A stretch of 7,446 bases of DNA from an uncultured Eubacteriales bacterium (lineage in GTDB: Bacteria > Bacillota > Clostridia > UMGS1810): the NCBI GenBank assembly GCA_902493665.1, contig CABUQL010000057.1, forward strand, positions 1 through 7,446, written 5' to 3'. Each line of letters begins with the position of its first letter. Position 1 is the stretch's first letter. Both the position numbers and the translations under genes were made by a program. Below, piece after piece: positions 6,132-7,446 of this stretch. The notes beneath the pieces were generated by a model. That model did no database searches. It was not told where the DNA came from and was given only the letters and a program-made list of their open reading frames with translations.

Positions 6132-7238
6132 TCAGTAGAGTATGCGCCTTCGCTGTTTGTAAACGTTAATTACAATTCCGGCAGCAATATAGTTTGAAAT
6201 TACGGACGAACCGCCGTAGCTGAAAAACGGAAGCGGTATTCCGGTTACAGGCATAAGACCTATGCACATTCCGATGTTTTCAAATATGTGTGCGGCAAAC
6301 ATAAATGCAATTCCGACGCAGATGTACGTTCCGAGCGAGTTTTTTGACAAATTCGATACGTAAACGCATCGTATTACAAGCGCCATAAGAAGCAAAAACA
6401 CAAGCGCCGCACCTACAAGTCCGAGTTCTTCGCCGATTACGGCAAATATAAAGTCGGTGTGTTTTGCGGGGAGAAATCCCAGCTGGGTTTGCGTTCCGTT
6501 AAAAAGACCTTTGCCGAATATTTTGCCCGAGCCTATTGCAATTTTTGATTGTATAACGTGATAACCGGCACCCAACGGGTCGGACTCCGGATTTAAAAAC
6601 ACCAAAATACGCTTTTTCTGGTAAGTTTGCAAAAACGGCCATATTGCTGGCAAAAGCACTCCGATGCCGGCAATTGCTCCGAAAATGTATTTAAATGAAA
6701 TTCCGGCAACAAAAAGCATACCGATAATTATAATAACAAACACCATCGCCGTTCCGGCGTCAGGCTGGAGCATAATAAGCGCAAGAATCGGAACTGCATG
6801 GAGAAAAAGCATTAAAAGGTTCTTCGGCTTGTTAACATCTTCAATTTTTGAAAGATGCGAAGAAAAAGTTATGACAAATCCTATTTTTACAAGCTCCGAA
6901 GGCTGAAAGTTAAAGCCTCCTATTTGAATCCAGCTTTTACTGTTAATATCTTCACCTGTTCCTATGAGAAGAACAAGAACGAGAAGCGCAATGCAACACG
7001 CATAGATATATTTTGAGAGATTTCCCAAAAAGTTGTAGTCAATTGAAGATATTACAATCATACCAGTAATACCGATTAAGGTTGCGGCAGATTGAATTAT
7101 AATGTATTTTAAAGAATTGTCGTAGGAATGAACCGCACTCATAATAGCAGTTATGCCAAACATACTGCACAAAAAAATAATTGTTGAGAGCGTGAAATCA
7201 AATCCCTGAAACAATGATTTGAAAATCGGTTTTTTCAT
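6132..7238 (-). CDS. rodA: Rod-shape-determining SEDS peptidoglycan polymerase RodA
   Basis: RodA is the membrane glycosyltransferase that polymerises lipid II into glycan strands for side-wall growth, working with a class B penicillin-binding protein. The 368 residues have about ten hydrophobic segments. Family motifs seen are KSWIQIGGFNFQPSE (101-115), NPESDPLGAGYH (216-227), NGTQTQLGFLPAKHTDFIF (247-265), which includes the catalytic Asp262, and GIPLPFFSYGGSS (333-345). The NGTQ...LP..HTDFIF block favours RodA over FtsW or SpoVE, which share the fold. ATG 7238 has GAGG (7247-7250 on the opposite strand) 8 bases upstream. The gene has its own promoter, no mreBCD or penicillin-binding-protein partner lies in the window, and its stop faces the uvrC stop across 50 bases. 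Confidence 0.94.
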   Translation of the reverse strand: MKKPIFKSLFQGFDFTLSTIIFLCSMFGITAIMSAVHSYDNSLKYIIIQSAATLIGITGMIVISSIDYNFLGNLSKYIYACCIALLVLVLLIGTGEDINSKSWIQIGGFNFQPSELVKIGFVITFSSHLSKIEDVNKPKNLLMLFLHAVPILALIMLQPDAGTAMVFVIIIIGMLFVAGISFKYIFGAIAGIGVLLPAIWPFLQTYQKKRILVFLNPESDPLGAGYHVIQSKIAIGSGKIFGKGLFNGTQTQLGFLPAKHTDFIFAVIGEELGLVGAALVFLLLMALVIRCVYVSNLSKNSLGTYICVGIAFMFAAHIFENIGMCIGLMPVTGIPLPFFSYGGSSVISNYIAAGIVINVYKQRRRILY

Positions 7239-7280
7239 AATTTTTGCCTCTGTTTTTATGATTATATATTTTCAAATAAT

Positions 7281-7310
7281 AGTATAACATAAAATTTGTG
7301 TTGTTTACAA
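7281..7310 (-). promoter_or_regulatory. Promoter for rodA with extended -10
   Basis: Read on the minus strand, TTGTAA (7310-7305) and TATACT (7286-7281) are 18 bases apart, and the -10 is preceded by TG plus one base, an extended -10 element. Transcription would start near 7274, about 36 bases before the rodA ATG. Confidence 0.6.
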
Positions 7311-7331
7311 GAAATTTTTGTGAAATATATT
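7304..7331 (+). promoter_or_regulatory. Candidate promoter for the rightmost gene
   Basis: TTTACA (7304-7309) and TATATT (7326-7331) are 16 bases apart, each one base from consensus. Transcription would start near 7338, about 35 bases before ATG 7373. Its -35 occupies the same bases as the opposing rodA -35. The region is AT-rich, so chance matches are easy. Confidence 0.45.
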
Positions 7332-7372
7332 GCCGAATTTAAAAAAATAATATAAAATAAGGTAGAATAACG

Positions 7373-7446
7373 ATGTTTGGATATGTAAATTTATATAAGC
7401 CGACTTTGTCGGATGACAATTATGAATTATTTAAAACATATTACTG
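7373..7446 (+). CDS. N-terminal fragment of a DUF5685-like protein, cut by the window edge
   Basis: An open frame from ATG 7373 runs 24 codons to the end of the window, starting MFGYVNLYKP and ending KTYY, with the next codon beginning TG (Cys or Trp if not a stop). From memory this matches the start of DUF5685 proteins, which begin MFGYV..KPEL, followed by a Tyr-rich segment and a YYCGLC cysteine motif; the TG would then be the first Cys. The family has no assigned function that I know of. A weak ribosome binding site, AAGG (7359-7362), lies 10 bases upstream. The gene diverges from rodA. The family call rests on about 24 residues, and the rest of the protein is not visible. Confidence 0.6.
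   Translation, partial: MFGYVNLYKPTLSDDNYELFKTYY

Noticed and set aside
6664..6906. 80-codon plus-strand open frame opposite rodA
   Set aside because: It lies wholly inside rodA, which is confirmed by SEDS motifs. Its composition is that of a mirrored membrane protein.
1..7446. Mobile element, CRISPR array, toxin-antitoxin pair, tRNA or rRNA, or new defence system
   Set aside because: No transposase, integrase, terminal or tandem repeat arrays, cloverleaf RNA or unknown multi-gene cassette was seen. All long frames are housekeeping or transport genes.

Overview
The window reads as ordinary chromosome from a low-GC Gram-positive bacterium, most likely a member of the Clostridia. The evidence is AT-rich intergenic DNA, strong purine-rich ribosome binding sites (AGGAGGA, AAAGGGG), an HPr that carries both His15 and the regulatory Ser46 typical of Firmicutes, a type II lipoprotein signal on the binding protein, and the gene content. 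Species cannot be named from this sequence. Coding density is high and no gene is visibly broken.

Positions 1-3757 (+ strand) hold a polyamine ABC-transporter operon in the order potA-potB-potC-potD. potA/potB and potB/potC overlap by 4 bases (ATGA and TTGA), and potD follows after 18 bases. PotA is the ATPase, PotB and PotC are the membrane channel, and PotD is the lipid-anchored substrate receptor. The first 15 bases look like the last codons of an upstream gene (Pro-Pro-Asn-Phe-stop), which may be a PuuR-like regulator.

Positions 3758-4254 hold a stand-alone HPr gene of the sugar phosphotransferase system. It has a near-consensus sigma-A type promoter upstream and a good intrinsic terminator downstream. 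Part of the terminator can also pair with a 9-base segment just before the uvrC ribosome binding site, a structure no annotated gene explains.

Positions 4270-6081 (+) encode UvrC, the nucleotide-excision-repair nuclease, with its nuclease and iron-sulfur residues intact. Converging on it from the other strand is rodA (7238-6132), the SEDS-family peptidoglycan polymerase of the elongation machinery. The 50-base gap between the two stop codons shows no clear terminator.

Positions 7239-7372 are a divergent promoter region in which the candidate -35 elements of rodA and of the rightmost gene overlap. That gene runs off the window after 24 codons; its start resembles the uncharacterised DUF5685 family.

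This is mainly core and housekeeping DNA. I saw no mobile element, CRISPR array, defence cassette or new multi-gene system. The points worth a second look are the altered PotD ligand pocket, the alternative hairpin before uvrC, the overlapping divergent promoters and the DUF5685-like gene.
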